Shown here in pieces: positions 45,423-53,178 of a DNA stretch of 64,000 nucleotides (position 1 is its first letter; each line of letters begins with the position of its first letter). The position numbers and the translations under genes were made by a program. The notes under the pieces are model-generated. The model was not told where the DNA came from. It did no database searches and saw nothing but the letters and a program-made list of their open reading frames with translations. This stretch comes from Desulfovibrio aminophilus DSM 12254 (GTDB taxonomy: Bacteria > Desulfobacterota > Desulfovibrionia > Desulfovibrionales > Desulfovibrionaceae): positions 178,250 through 242,249 of the forward strand of contig NZ_AUMA01000010.1 in NCBI RefSeq assembly GCF_000422565.1, given 5' to 3'.

Positions 45423-46622
45423 GTGAACACCTACATATCCGCCTGGCCGCCTTCGGTGCTCCAAGACCGCTTTCCCCGACGGGTCGCCGTGCTCGGCTGC
45501 ACCGGCTCCATCGGCGTGAACGCCCTCAAGGTCGTCGCGCTCCACCCCGACCTGCTGCGCATCAGCGCCCTGGCCGCCGGACGCAACGCCACCTTGCTGG
45601 CCCAACAGGCCGCCGTCTTCCGCCCTCCGCTCCTGGCCGTGCTGGATGAGGCCGTAGCGACGACCCTGCGCGCCGCCCTGCCCTCCGGCTACTCGCCGGA
45701 AATTCTCGTGGGCCCGGCGGGATACGAGACCGTCGCCGCCCAGTCCGAGGCCGACGTGGTGCTCTCGAGCATCGTGGGCGCGGCCGGTTTTCCGCCCACG
45801 CTGGCCTCCGTGCGGGCCGGAAAGATCGTGGCCCTGGCCAACAAGGAAAGCCTCGTCCTGGGCGGGCACCTCATCCGCGCGGCCTGCCGCGCCACCGGGG
45901 CCGTGATCCTGCCCGTGGACTCGGAGCACAACGCCCTGTTCCAGGGACTCCTGGGCCACGGCGGCGAGACGCCCACCCGGCTCATCCTCACGGCCTCCGG
46001 CGGCCCGTTCCGGGGCCGGACACGGGAGGAACTGGCCGGAGTCACCGCCGCCCAGGCTCTGAACCACCCCAACTGGTGCATGGGCCCGAAGGTGAGCATC
46101 GACTCCGCGACGCTCATGAACAAAGGCCTGGAGATCATCGAGGCCTGCCACCTTTACGGCCTGCCCGCCGAACGCGTGGACGCCGTGGTCCATCCGCAGA
46201 GCATCGTGCATTCCCTGGTGGAATACGCCGACGGTTCCCAGATCGCCCATCTGAGCCACCCGGATATGCGCCTGCCCATCGCCCACTGCCTCTGCTTTCC
46301 CCGCCATCTGCCCCTGGGCCTCAAGACCCTTGACCTGGCCCGGGTGGGCAGCCTGACTTTCGAGGAACCCGACGACGCGGCCTTCCCCTGCCTGGGCCTG
46401 GCCAAGGCGGCCTACGCCGCGGGCGAAAGCCACCCCATCGTGCTCAACGCCGTGAACGAAATCGCGGTGGAGCGCTTCCTGGCCGGGGCCATCGGCTTCC
46501 TGGACATCCCCCGGATTCTGGAGAAGGCCCTGAGCGAACACCAACACTGCCCCGTGGGGCGGCCCGAGGACGTGCTCTCCCTGGACCGCGCCGCGCGGGC
46601 CCGAGCCTTCGAACTGCTGTGA
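45423..46622 (+). CDS. dxr: 1-deoxy-D-xylulose 5-phosphate reductoisomerase
   Basis: A 399-residue NADPH-dependent enzyme of the MEP isoprenoid pathway. The NADPH motif is VAVLGCTGSIGVNALKV, the metal/active-site stretch LANKESLVLGG and VDSEHNALFQGL, and MGPKVSIDSATLMNKGLEIIEA is diagnostic. It begins with GTG; no ribosome site is clear, but no later start fits before the Rossmann motif. It lies in the usual cdsA-dxr-rseP order. Confidence 0.96.
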   Translation: MNTYISAWPPSVLQDRFPRRVAVLGCTGSIGVNALKVVALHPDLLRISALAAGRNATLLAQQAAVFRPPLLAVLDEAVATTLRAALPSGYSPEILVGPAGYETVAAQSEADVVLSSIVGAAGFPPTLASVRAGKIVALANKESLVLGGHLIRAACRATGAVILPVDSEHNALFQGLLGHGGETPTRLILTASGGPFRGRTREELAGVTAAQALNHPNWCMGPKVSIDSATLMNKGLEIIEACHLYGLPAERVDAVVHPQSIVHSLVEYADGSQIAHLSHPDMRLPIAHCLCFPRHLPLGLKTLDLARVGSLTFEEPDDAAFPCLGLAKAAYAAGESHPIVLNAVNEIAVERFLAGAIGFLDIPRILEKALSEHQHCPVGRPEDVLSLDRAARARAFELL

Positions 46623-46695
46623 GCGGCCTTCCCTTTTGCCGGAAAGGCACTATACTCTGGCATCCCATGCACACCGAGCACACGAGGAAGCATTC

Positions 46696-47766
46696 GTGAC
46701 AAGCGCCATCGCCGTCGTCCTGGTCCTGAGCGGACTCATTTTCTTCCATGAACTCGGCCACTTTTTGATGGCCCGCGTCCTGGGCATCGGAGTCAAGGCC
46801 TTTTCCCTGGGCTTCGGCCCACGCCTTCTGGGCTGGCGCAAGGGCCCCACGGACTACCGGCTCTCGGCCGTGCCCCTGGGGGGCTATGTGAACCTGGCCG
46901 GGGAAAACCCGGAAAATGACGAAGGCGACCTGGAGTTCCCCAAGACGGCCCTCTTCAACCTGCGGCCCGCCTGGCAGCGCATGCTCGTGGTGGCCGCCGG
47001 TCCCGTGTTCAACTTCTTCCTGGCCTGGCTCATCTATTGGGCCCTGCTCTTTTCCTACGGCCAGGCCGCGCTCAAGCCCGTGGTCGGAGACGTGCTGCCC
47101 GACAGCCCGGCGGCCCGGGCGGGCATCCTGGCCGGGGACACGATCACCGAGGTGGACGGCCGCAAGGTGCTCAGCTGGAACGAGATGACCATGACCATCC
47201 AGACCGGCGGCTACCGGGCCATGCCCCTGGTCCTGCTCAGGAACGGGGAGGAGATCGCCCTGTCCGTGGAGCCCGCCACCCGGGAGCTGGACGCGGACGG
47301 CCGCTCGGTCAAGGTGCCCATGATCGGCATCCGGGCCTCGGGCGAGACCATGATCCTCGTGCCGCCCCAGGATCTCTGGCGCAGCGCCCTGGGCGCGGGC
47401 CGCGAAACCTGGGAGAAAACCTGCCTCATCGGGCGCGGCATCGCCAAGATGGTCAGCGGCGAAATCTCGGTGAAAGAGGTGGGAGGCCCCATCCTCATCG
47501 CCCAGGAAGTGGGCCGTCAGGCCCGCTCGGGCCTGGCCGAGGTGCTGGCCCTCACGGCCTTCATCAGCCTGAACCTGGGCCTGCTCAACCTCCTGCCCGT
47601 GCCCGTGCTGGACGGCGGCCACATCGTCTTCTTCGGCTACGAGGCCGTGTTCCGACGGCCGGTGAGCGAACGCCTGCGTTTGGTGGCCACGCGCATCGGC
47701 ATCGCCTTCCTCTTTCTGCTCATGGGACTGGCGCTGTTCAATGACCTCTACCGAATCCTGGCCTGA
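46696..47766 (+). CDS. rseP: RIP site-2 zinc metalloprotease RseP
   Basis: A 356-residue intramembrane protease. The zinc motif HELGH is at residues 18-22 (FFHELGHFLMARVLG), a single PDZ domain follows (GDVLPDSPAARAGILAGDTITEVDG) and the second metal-side motif is NLLPVPVLDGGH. It cleaves anti-sigma factors or other single-pass membrane proteins. It starts with GTG after GAGGAAGC, and that start puts HELGH in the normal place. The C-terminus overlaps tsaB by 26 bases. Confidence 0.95.
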   Translation: MTSAIAVVLVLSGLIFFHELGHFLMARVLGIGVKAFSLGFGPRLLGWRKGPTDYRLSAVPLGGYVNLAGENPENDEGDLEFPKTALFNLRPAWQRMLVVAAGPVFNFFLAWLIYWALLFSYGQAALKPVVGDVLPDSPAARAGILAGDTITEVDGRKVLSWNEMTMTIQTGGYRAMPLVLLRNGEEIALSVEPATRELDADGRSVKVPMIGIRASGETMILVPPQDLWRSALGAGRETWEKTCLIGRGIAKMVSGEISVKEVGGPILIAQEVGRQARSGLAEVLALTAFISLNLGLLNLLPVPVLDGGHIVFFGYEAVFRRPVSERLRLVATRIGIAFLFLLMGLALFNDLYRILA

Positions 47767-48544
47767 CGCGGCGCCCCTGCTCCTGGTCCTCGACGGCTCC
47801 GGGGACCGCCTGCACTTCCTCCTGGCCCAGGAGGAGGGCGACGGCCTGTCCCCGCTCTGTCACCAGACCTGGGCCGTTGCCGGACAATCGGCGCGCTTCC
47901 TGGCCCCGGCCCTGCAGCACGCCCTGGCGCTCTTCGGCCGTCGCGCCGCGGAAATCCGCCGCATCGCCTGCCTGCGGGGGCCAGGCGGCTTCACCGGCAC
48001 CCGGCTGGCCCTGGCCCTGGCCGAGGGACTGGCCGCGGCCACCGGGGCCCTGCGCGCGGGCCTGGACGTTCTGCCGCTGCTGGCCGAGGCCCCGGCGGAC
48101 CTAGGCACAGGCAGCGTGCTGCCCCTGACCTGGTCCCGCAAGGGCCAAGTCTACGCCCAGGCCTTCGCGGCTCCCGGCCTCTCGCCCCTGACCGAGGCGG
48201 CGGCCCTGCGCCTGGAAGATGTCCTGGAGTTGTGCGGCCGCCTGCCCGGGCCCGTGACCCTGTTGGGCAACGGTCTGCACCGCAACCTGCCGTTTTTCCG
48301 GGAAGGCCTCGACGCACGACGGAACGCGCGCCTCCTGGGCCCGGACTGGAACCAACCGGGAACGGAAACGCTGCTCCGGGCCGCATCCCGCGCCAAGTAC
48401 GCCGACCGCCCCGTGCAGCCGCTCTACCTGCGGGCCTCGGACGCCGAGGACAACCTGCCGGAATTCGCCCGGGCCAGGGGACTGGACCCGGAAGCGGCCC
48501 GAACCCTGCTCCAGCCGGGCACCAGCCTCAAAACCACGTTCTGA
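47741..48544 (+). CDS. tsaB: tRNA threonylcarbamoyladenosine biosynthesis protein TsaB
   Basis: A 267-residue ASKHA-fold protein of the YeaZ family, partner of TsaD in making t6A at position 37 of ANN-reading tRNAs. GPGGFTGTRLALALAEGLAAA is the family signature, and LLVLDGSGDRLHFLL is its divergent N-terminus. Compared with typical TsaB it is about 30 residues longer. It overlaps rseP, so translation is coupled. tsaD is not in the window. Confidence 0.88.
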   Translation: MTSTESWPDAAPLLLVLDGSGDRLHFLLAQEEGDGLSPLCHQTWAVAGQSARFLAPALQHALALFGRRAAEIRRIACLRGPGGFTGTRLALALAEGLAAATGALRAGLDVLPLLAEAPADLGTGSVLPLTWSRKGQVYAQAFAAPGLSPLTEAAALRLEDVLELCGRLPGPVTLLGNGLHRNLPFFREGLDARRNARLLGPDWNQPGTETLLRAASRAKYADRPVQPLYLRASDAEDNLPEFARARGLDPEAARTLLQPGTSLKTTF

Positions 48545-48617
48545 TGCCCGTCCCCGGCCAGGGGCTGTCGCTCCGCCGCCCGAGGGCGGCGCGTTCTCTC
48601 ATGTTTCGTGGAAGGAA

Positions 48618-49967
48618 TCAGGCGGTCAGGCGGTCCAGGGTCGCTGCCATCTGGCGGCCCAGGGGCGTCTGCAGGGACATTTCGCGCTCCAGGTTGGTGA
48701 TTCCCTTGAGCACGGTGGAATGCTTGCGGCCCAGGCGTTCGCCGATGACCGACAAGGACAGGCTGGTGTGCTTGCGGGCCAGATAGAAGGCCGCGTTGCG
48801 GGCCGCGACCACCGCCTGCTTGCGACTTCTGGAGGCGAGCTGCTCGGGGGTCAGGGCGAAACTCTTGCAGATGAAATCCAGGATGCGCTCGAAATCCGGT
48901 CGGGCGTCGGTCACGGCGTAGTTGCGCAGCACGTCCCAGGCCAGATCCAGAGTCACGGCCTGATTGAGCAGCCGAGCCTTGAGCACCAGGTTGCGCAGGC
49001 AGCTCTCCAGCTGGCGGATGTCCGAGGTCACGCGCTCAGCCAGCAACTCGGATACGGATTCGGGCACCGTCACCTGCAAGGTCTTGGCCTTGCGCTCCAC
49101 GATGCGCCGCCGCGTCTCGAAATCCGGCTTCTCGATGCTCGCCAGGAACCCGGAGCAAAACTGGGAGACCAGGGTCGAGTCGAGCCCGGCCAGTTCCCGC
49201 GGCAGGAAGGAACTGGTGCAGACCACTTTGCAGCCCCGGGCCTGCAGGGCCTTGAGCGTACAGAGCAGTTCGTCCTGCATCTTCTCCTTGCCCTGAAAGA
49301 AATGCACGTCCTCGAGCAGCAGCACGTCCACGGCCTCGCGGAATTCGGCCTTGAAACGCGACACCTCCCGGGCCTTGATGGCCAGGACGAGCCGGGTGGC
49401 GAACTCCTCGGCGGTGAGGCAGGCGATGTGCGGCGCGCGACGGTTGCCTTGGGTCGAAAGGGCCTGGCCGATGCCGTGCAGAAGGTGGGTCTTGCCCAGG
49501 CCGGGACCGGCGCCGAGGAAGAGATTGTCGGCGGTCAACGTGCCCCTGCACAGGCTGGAGGCGGCGGCCCAGGCCAGCTCGTTGCAGGGGCCGACCACGA
49601 AGTCGTCGAGGTTGAAGCGCCACTTGTTCTGGGCCACGGGGCGGGGTGTATGCACGATAGGCAGGCCCAGCTGGCTCGGCGCGGGGTGGACCGCCTCGGT
49701 CACGACGACAGGCGTCGACGGGGCTGGAACTCGGCGCACCACGACCTGAACATCGGGGCGGGAGCCGAGAATTTGGGCCGCGCAGTCCGCCACCTCGTTC
49801 AGCAGGCGGTCGCGTACCCAGGCGGCGACGAAATCGTTGGGCGCCATCAGGCGTAGCGCCCCATCGACCACTTCCCCGTCCAGGGGTTTGATCCAAACGG
49901 TAAATAGTCTGGAATTCAGATTTTTTTCCAGAGCGGCGTAGATATGCTTCCAGGCGTCGGTGACCAT
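48618..49967 (-). CDS. dnaA: Divergent DnaA-type replication initiator
   Basis: A 449-residue DnaA-family protein. Domain I (residues 1-75), a linker, the AAA+ domain III (about 115-330) and DNA-binding domain IV (about 355-449) are present. Walker A is LGAGPGLGKTHLLHG (151-165; Ala where the first Gly usually is), Walker B LLLED (216-220). At the box-VII arginine-finger site SRF, this protein has SQF (Gln269), and the other box-VII Arg appears to be Thr264. Sensor-II Arg is kept (DIRQLES). Domain IV has GRKHSTV (413-419) instead of GRDHTTV. No dnaN or gyrB is adjacent. It may be the main initiator or a second paralogue. ATG is chosen over an earlier one 12 codons upstream. Confidence 0.88.
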   Translation of the reverse strand: MVTDAWKHIYAALEKNLNSRLFTVWIKPLDGEVVDGALRLMAPNDFVAAWVRDRLLNEVADCAAQILGSRPDVQVVVRRVPAPSTPVVVTEAVHPAPSQLGLPIVHTPRPVAQNKWRFNLDDFVVGPCNELAWAAASSLCRGTLTADNLFLGAGPGLGKTHLLHGIGQALSTQGNRRAPHIACLTAEEFATRLVLAIKAREVSRFKAEFREAVDVLLLEDVHFFQGKEKMQDELLCTLKALQARGCKVVCTSSFLPRELAGLDSTLVSQFCSGFLASIEKPDFETRRRIVERKAKTLQVTVPESVSELLAERVTSDIRQLESCLRNLVLKARLLNQAVTLDLAWDVLRNYAVTDARPDFERILDFICKSFALTPEQLASRSRKQAVVAARNAAFYLARKHTSLSLSVIGERLGRKHSTVLKGITNLEREMSLQTPLGRQMAATLDRLTA

Positions 49968-50049
49968 GTTCCGCGTTGTATGCAATCGGTCGGAAGCCAA
50001 CAACGCGAATAAACGGCCGACGCCGTCGCTTTCCCTTTCGCTTCTCTAC

Positions 50050-50484
50050 AACATAACACATTGATATAAAAGCTATTAGTCCTATCCCTCGGTTCCGACC
50101 GTCACACGCTCTCCCCAGTAGGCAACGATCCGGTCACAAGGGCTTTGCCGCCTGCAACAGTTTTTTTTCAACAACAAGTTGACAACATTTTAAACATGGT
50201 AAAATGAATTTTTCAGCTGAAATTGAACTCTTTCATTATTTTTTAAGATACGATCAGAGTAAAGGTTTACAATTACACTTCGCGGGATGTTCGCAAACGC
50301 TTCCGGTTTCGCGCTTAACATATTAAAATTAAAGATATTATATTTAGAGTTCAAAAAAATCCCCGCAGTGGAAATTCCCCAGTCCGCAGCCTCTCTGCCC
50401 GCCGAGGCGCGCGGGGACGACGTTCTCGCCACAGCCGTTAGGAACAAAGATATACGCATGAAATAAATAGTAAAATAATAGAAG
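50050..50484. other. AT-rich intergenic region next to dnaA; candidate origin or regulatory region
   Basis: A stretch of over 400 bases without a credible gene, much richer in A/T than the rest of the window, between dnaA (its 5' side) and thyX. It contains runs such as TTTTTTTTCAACAACAAG (50161-50178), a perfect 12-bp palindrome TTTCAGCTGAAA (50211-50222) and the highly AT-rich 50317-50346. Near-consensus but not exact DnaA-box-like sequences are visible; I find no perfect TTATCCACA. It may hold dnaA promoters or part of oriC. A short open frame in it looks spurious. Confidence 0.45.
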
Positions 50485-50530
50485 AGCCCGGACAGCGACA
50501 CATCCGTGGCGGATGCGGCCGGGCCGGGCT
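50464..50530 (-). terminator. Nested hairpin and T-rich tail after thyX
   Basis: On the minus strand AGCCCGG (50530-50524) pairs with CCGGGCT (50491-50485) and encloses a CATCCG-CCA-CGGATG hairpin (50515-50501). A T-rich tail (CTTCTATTATTTTAC) follows. It lies 30 bases after the thyX stop. Confidence 0.55.
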
Positions 50531-50560
50531 TCCGAGCGGAAAAATCGGAATTATCGGCGG

Positions 50561-51295
50561 CTACGCCCCGTTATCCCGGAGCGGATAGCGCCCGCACGTG
50601 AAGCGGGCCGATTCCGGGCAGTAGCCCAGGCGTTCGCAACGCGCCCCGGCGACGGCGAAGAGGGCGGGCAGGCGATCCCGACAGATCGCCAGCATGGCCA
50701 GGGCCATGTCGCGGATCTCCCACTGGGCGCGGGCGCAGCAGCGCAGGCTGAAGAAATGCAGCAGGGCCCGGCAGTTCATGGTCAGCACGATCTTGGTCTC
50801 GGCGGCCTGGGGCAGGACGAACCGGGCATCTTCATTGGCCTTCGCCCCCCGGCCGTTGGCCGCCAACAGTCCCCTGAGTTCGCGATAGGCCCCGGAGATC
50901 TCCACCATGAGGGTCTCGAAGCGTTCCCGGGCCTCGGGAATCCTGGCGATGGCCGGCGGCAAGATGTAGTCCATGTCGGATTCGTCCACGTAGCGCTGGC
51001 TCTGCTGGGAATAGGAGGCGATCCGATGGCGCACCAACTGGTGCGAACAGGCCCGGGAGATGCCCTCCACCGCGAAGCTGAAACTGACGTGCTCCACCGG
51101 GCTGTCATGTCCCGACTCCAGGACGGACTGCACGAACTCGGCCTGCTTCTCCCGCCCGATCTCGCCGGAGAGCAGGCGGGGCCACATGTCGGCGACGAAT
51201 CCCGCGTGGTAGCACTGGCGAAAGGCGGCGTAGATCAGGGACAACGGCTCGGGGGTCATGGCCAACAGCTCGACCCGGAGCTTCTTCTGCGGCAT
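50561..51295 (-). CDS. thyX: Flavin-dependent thymidylate synthase ThyX
   Basis: A 244-residue FAD-dependent enzyme that makes dTMP using methylenetetrahydrofolate and NADPH. The ThyX motif RHR...S is in LVRHRIASYSQQSQRYV, and SPVEHVSFSFAVEGISRACSHQ is conserved. It replaces thymidylate synthase ThyA and needs no dihydrofolate reductase for turnover. A GGGAGC site precedes the ATG. It lies 86 bases downstream of the shikimate-kinase-like gene on the same strand. Confidence 0.95.
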   Translation of the reverse strand: MPQKKLRVELLAMTPEPLSLIYAAFRQCYHAGFVADMWPRLLSGEIGREKQAEFVQSVLESGHDSPVEHVSFSFAVEGISRACSHQLVRHRIASYSQQSQRYVDESDMDYILPPAIARIPEARERFETLMVEISGAYRELRGLLAANGRGAKANEDARFVLPQAAETKIVLTMNCRALLHFFSLRCCARAQWEIRDMALAMLAICRDRLPALFAVAGARCERLGYCPESARFTCGRYPLRDNGA

Positions 51296-51381
51296 GGGGG
51301 CTCCCTTGGCTTGCGGTTTCCGGCGGGTGTACCCAAAACGCCGCCCCTGGGCAAGACGGCCTCGCGCTCTCCTGTTGGGCG

Positions 51382-51888
51382 CTACAGGCGGAGCTTGTCC
51401 AGCAATTCCCGGACCTGCTCCTCCAGCGGCCGGAAGCCCTGAAGCAGAAAATGCAGCGTGCTCATGAATACCGGCTCGGCGGCGAAAAAATGTTCGGCGG
51501 CCCGCACACGCAGGCCGTCCGCGTCCTCGTCCGGGTGCTCCCGAAGCAGCCGTTCGGCCACGGCCGGAGCCCCGCTCATGAGATAGAAGACCGTGCCCAG
51601 GGAACGCACCCGCTCCGGGCCGCCCTCCAACCCGATGTCGGCTTCGTCCAGGGCCACCACGGCCCGATCCCGCCCGGCTTCCGCCCATTCCTTATAAGAG
51701 CGGAACGGGATGCCCAGCCGCTCCGACGCCAGCCGCCCCAGATCGCCGCGTCCCGATCCGGCCACCCCGGCCAGGAACACGATTCCGTCGGGCCGGTAAG
51801 GGCGCACCGGCCTGGAACCGTGTGTCCGGGTTTTGTCCGGCTCGGCCACCGCCACCTTTTTTTGGATGAAACGCATGGGCTTGTGCAT
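51382..51888 (-). CDS. Shikimate-kinase-like protein with degenerate P-loop
   Basis: A 168-residue P-loop-fold protein. GIVFLAGVAGSGRGDLGRLASERLGIPFRSYKEW (residues 35-68) aligns with the AroK start (GxxGxGKSTVGxxLAxxLGxxFxDxD), but the essential Walker A lysine is Arg47 and the following Ser/Thr is Gly48. The second half (GTVFYLMSGAPAVAERLL) resembles the adenine-lid region of the kinase family. ATP binding or catalysis is therefore doubtful; it may be a scaffold or an inactive homologue. The start at MHKPMRF is used because a G-rich site precedes it; MRF four codons later is an alternative. It is divergent from flagellin. Confidence 0.7.
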   Translation of the reverse strand: MHKPMRFIQKKVAVAEPDKTRTHGSRPVRPYRPDGIVFLAGVAGSGRGDLGRLASERLGIPFRSYKEWAEAGRDRAVVALDEADIGLEGGPERVRSLGTVFYLMSGAPAVAERLLREHPDEDADGLRVRAAEHFFAAEPVFMSTLHFLLQGFRPLEEQVRELLDKLRL

Positions 51889-51995
51889 GCCCCCCTGTAA
51901 CGCGCCGCCGTTCCCGGGGCAAGGGCGGCATCCCTTTGTCCGCAAGGCGTTTTCGGCTCCGCTCATGGCCGGCCATAATTTTTCATCAAGATTCC

Positions 51996-52022
51996 TAAAG
52001 TTTTCCCAGGACAGGCCGATCA
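51996..52022 (+). promoter_or_regulatory. Sigma-28 (FliA) promoter for flagellin
   Basis: TAAA (51996-51999) and GCCGATCA (52015-52022) are separated by exactly 15 bases. The consensus is TAAA-N15-GCCGATAA, so only one base of the -10 differs. The start site would lie about 90 bases before the flagellin ATG. Confidence 0.88.
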
Positions 52023-52117
52023 GGTAGGCGACACCAGCGGAGAACAGGTGAAGGGCGTGGTGCCCGGCCGCCGATCCGCACAGGCATGGAAGCCGAAAAA
52101 CATTCAAGGAGGAAATC

Positions 52118-53038
52118 ATGGCCCTGGTTATCAACCACAACTTGATGGCGATGAATGCGAGCCGTAACCTTTCGAGCTCTTACGGCGCTCTCGCTGTGTC
52201 CACCCGCCGCCTGTCGTCCGGCCTCCGCGTCGGCACCGCGGCCGACGACGCCGCCGGCTTGGCTGTCCGCGAGCTCATGCGCTCGGACATCAGGTCGCTG
52301 CAGCAGGGCATCCGGAACGCCAACGACGGCATCTCGCTCATCCAGACGGCTGACGGCGCACTCCAGATCATCGACGAGAAGCTGATCCGAATGAAGGAAC
52401 TGGCCACCCAGGCGGCCACCGGTACCTACAACTCGGACCAGCGCCTCATCATCGACTCGGAGTATCAGGCCATGGCGTCGGAAATCACCCGAATCGCCAA
52501 CGCCACGGACTTCAACGGCATTCACCTGCTCAACGGCAACCTGTCCGGTGAGAACTCCAGCCACGACGGCACCGGCCTGGTCTCCACCGGCCCGCTGAAG
52601 GTCCACTTCGGCACGGCCAACGACTGCGCTGAGGACTACTACTACATCTCCATCGGAACGGCCACGGCCTCCGCCCTGGGTCTCGGCCACGCCACCGGCA
52701 CCAAGACCGGCACCGGCGCCGCCGCCAACGCGGGCAAGTCCATCTCCACCCAGGCCCTGGCTCAGGCCACCCTGGATGCCCTGCAGGACGCCATCGTGTC
52801 CAAGGACAAGATCCGCGCCAACCTGGGCGCCCTCCAGAACCGGCTGGAGAACACCGTGAGCAACCTGGAGATCCAGGCCGAGAACGTCCAGGCCGCCGAA
52901 TCCCAGATCTCCGACGTGGACGTGGCCACCGAGATGACGGAGTTCACCCGTCAGCAGATCCTGACCCAGTCCGCCGTGTCCATGCTGTCCCAGGCCAACT
53001 CCCTGCCGCGGATGGCCCTCAGCCTGATCGGCGGCTAA
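52118..53038 (+). CDS. fliC: Flagellin
   Basis: A 306-residue flagellin. The N-terminal D0/D1 stretch MALVINHNLMAMNASRNLSSSYGALAVSTRRLSSGLRVGTAADDAAGLAVRE and the C-terminal AENVQAAESQISDVDVATEMTEFTRQQILTQSAVSMLSQANSLPRMALSLIGG are canonical; the central variable region is short, with no D2/D3 domains. AAGGAGG precedes the ATG. The protein is exported through the flagellar apparatus. A sigma-28 promoter upstream and an intrinsic terminator downstream make it a single-gene transcript. Gly/Thr/Ala-rich stretches around residues 185-215 may be glycosylated. Confidence 0.97.
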   Translation: MALVINHNLMAMNASRNLSSSYGALAVSTRRLSSGLRVGTAADDAAGLAVRELMRSDIRSLQQGIRNANDGISLIQTADGALQIIDEKLIRMKELATQAATGTYNSDQRLIIDSEYQAMASEITRIANATDFNGIHLLNGNLSGENSSHDGTGLVSTGPLKVHFGTANDCAEDYYYISIGTATASALGLGHATGTKTGTGAAANAGKSISTQALAQATLDALQDAIVSKDKIRANLGALQNRLENTVSNLEIQAENVQAAESQISDVDVATEMTEFTRQQILTQSAVSMLSQANSLPRMALSLIGG

Positions 53039-53072
53039 CGCGCCTCGGGCGGCTGAGCGATGAACCTCTAAC

Positions 53073-53110
53073 GGAAAGCCGGACCGCCGAGCGGTCCGGC
53101 TTTCCTTTTT
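53073..53110 (+). terminator. Intrinsic terminator after flagellin
   Basis: A perfect 15-bp stem (53073-53087 with 53091-53105) with a CGA loop is followed by T5. It separates the flagellin transcript from fliD. Confidence 0.93.
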
Positions 53111-53112
53111 GA

Positions 53113-53128
53113 TGGCACCGGCCTTGCA
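53113..53128 (+). promoter_or_regulatory. Sigma-54 promoter for fliD
   Basis: TGGCAC (53113-53118) and TTGCA (53124-53128) hold the GG and GC dinucleotides exactly 10 bases apart, the sigma-54 pattern TGGCAC-N5-TTGCA. The start site would be about 12 bases past the -12 GC, some 40 bases before the fliD ATG. Confidence 0.8.
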
Positions 53129-53178
53129 TCTTTCCGGGGGCGGACCAGACACGGAATAATTTTCCCGAGGGAATCAGC

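Noticed and set aside
50050..50484. Canonical DnaA-box cluster
   Set aside because: No exact TTATCCACA or its complement was found on reading; only partial matches, so the origin call stays tentative.
50190..50501. 103-residue open frame in the AT-rich region on the minus strand
   Set aside because: No ribosome site, composition unlike the genes around it, and it covers the best candidate regulatory region.
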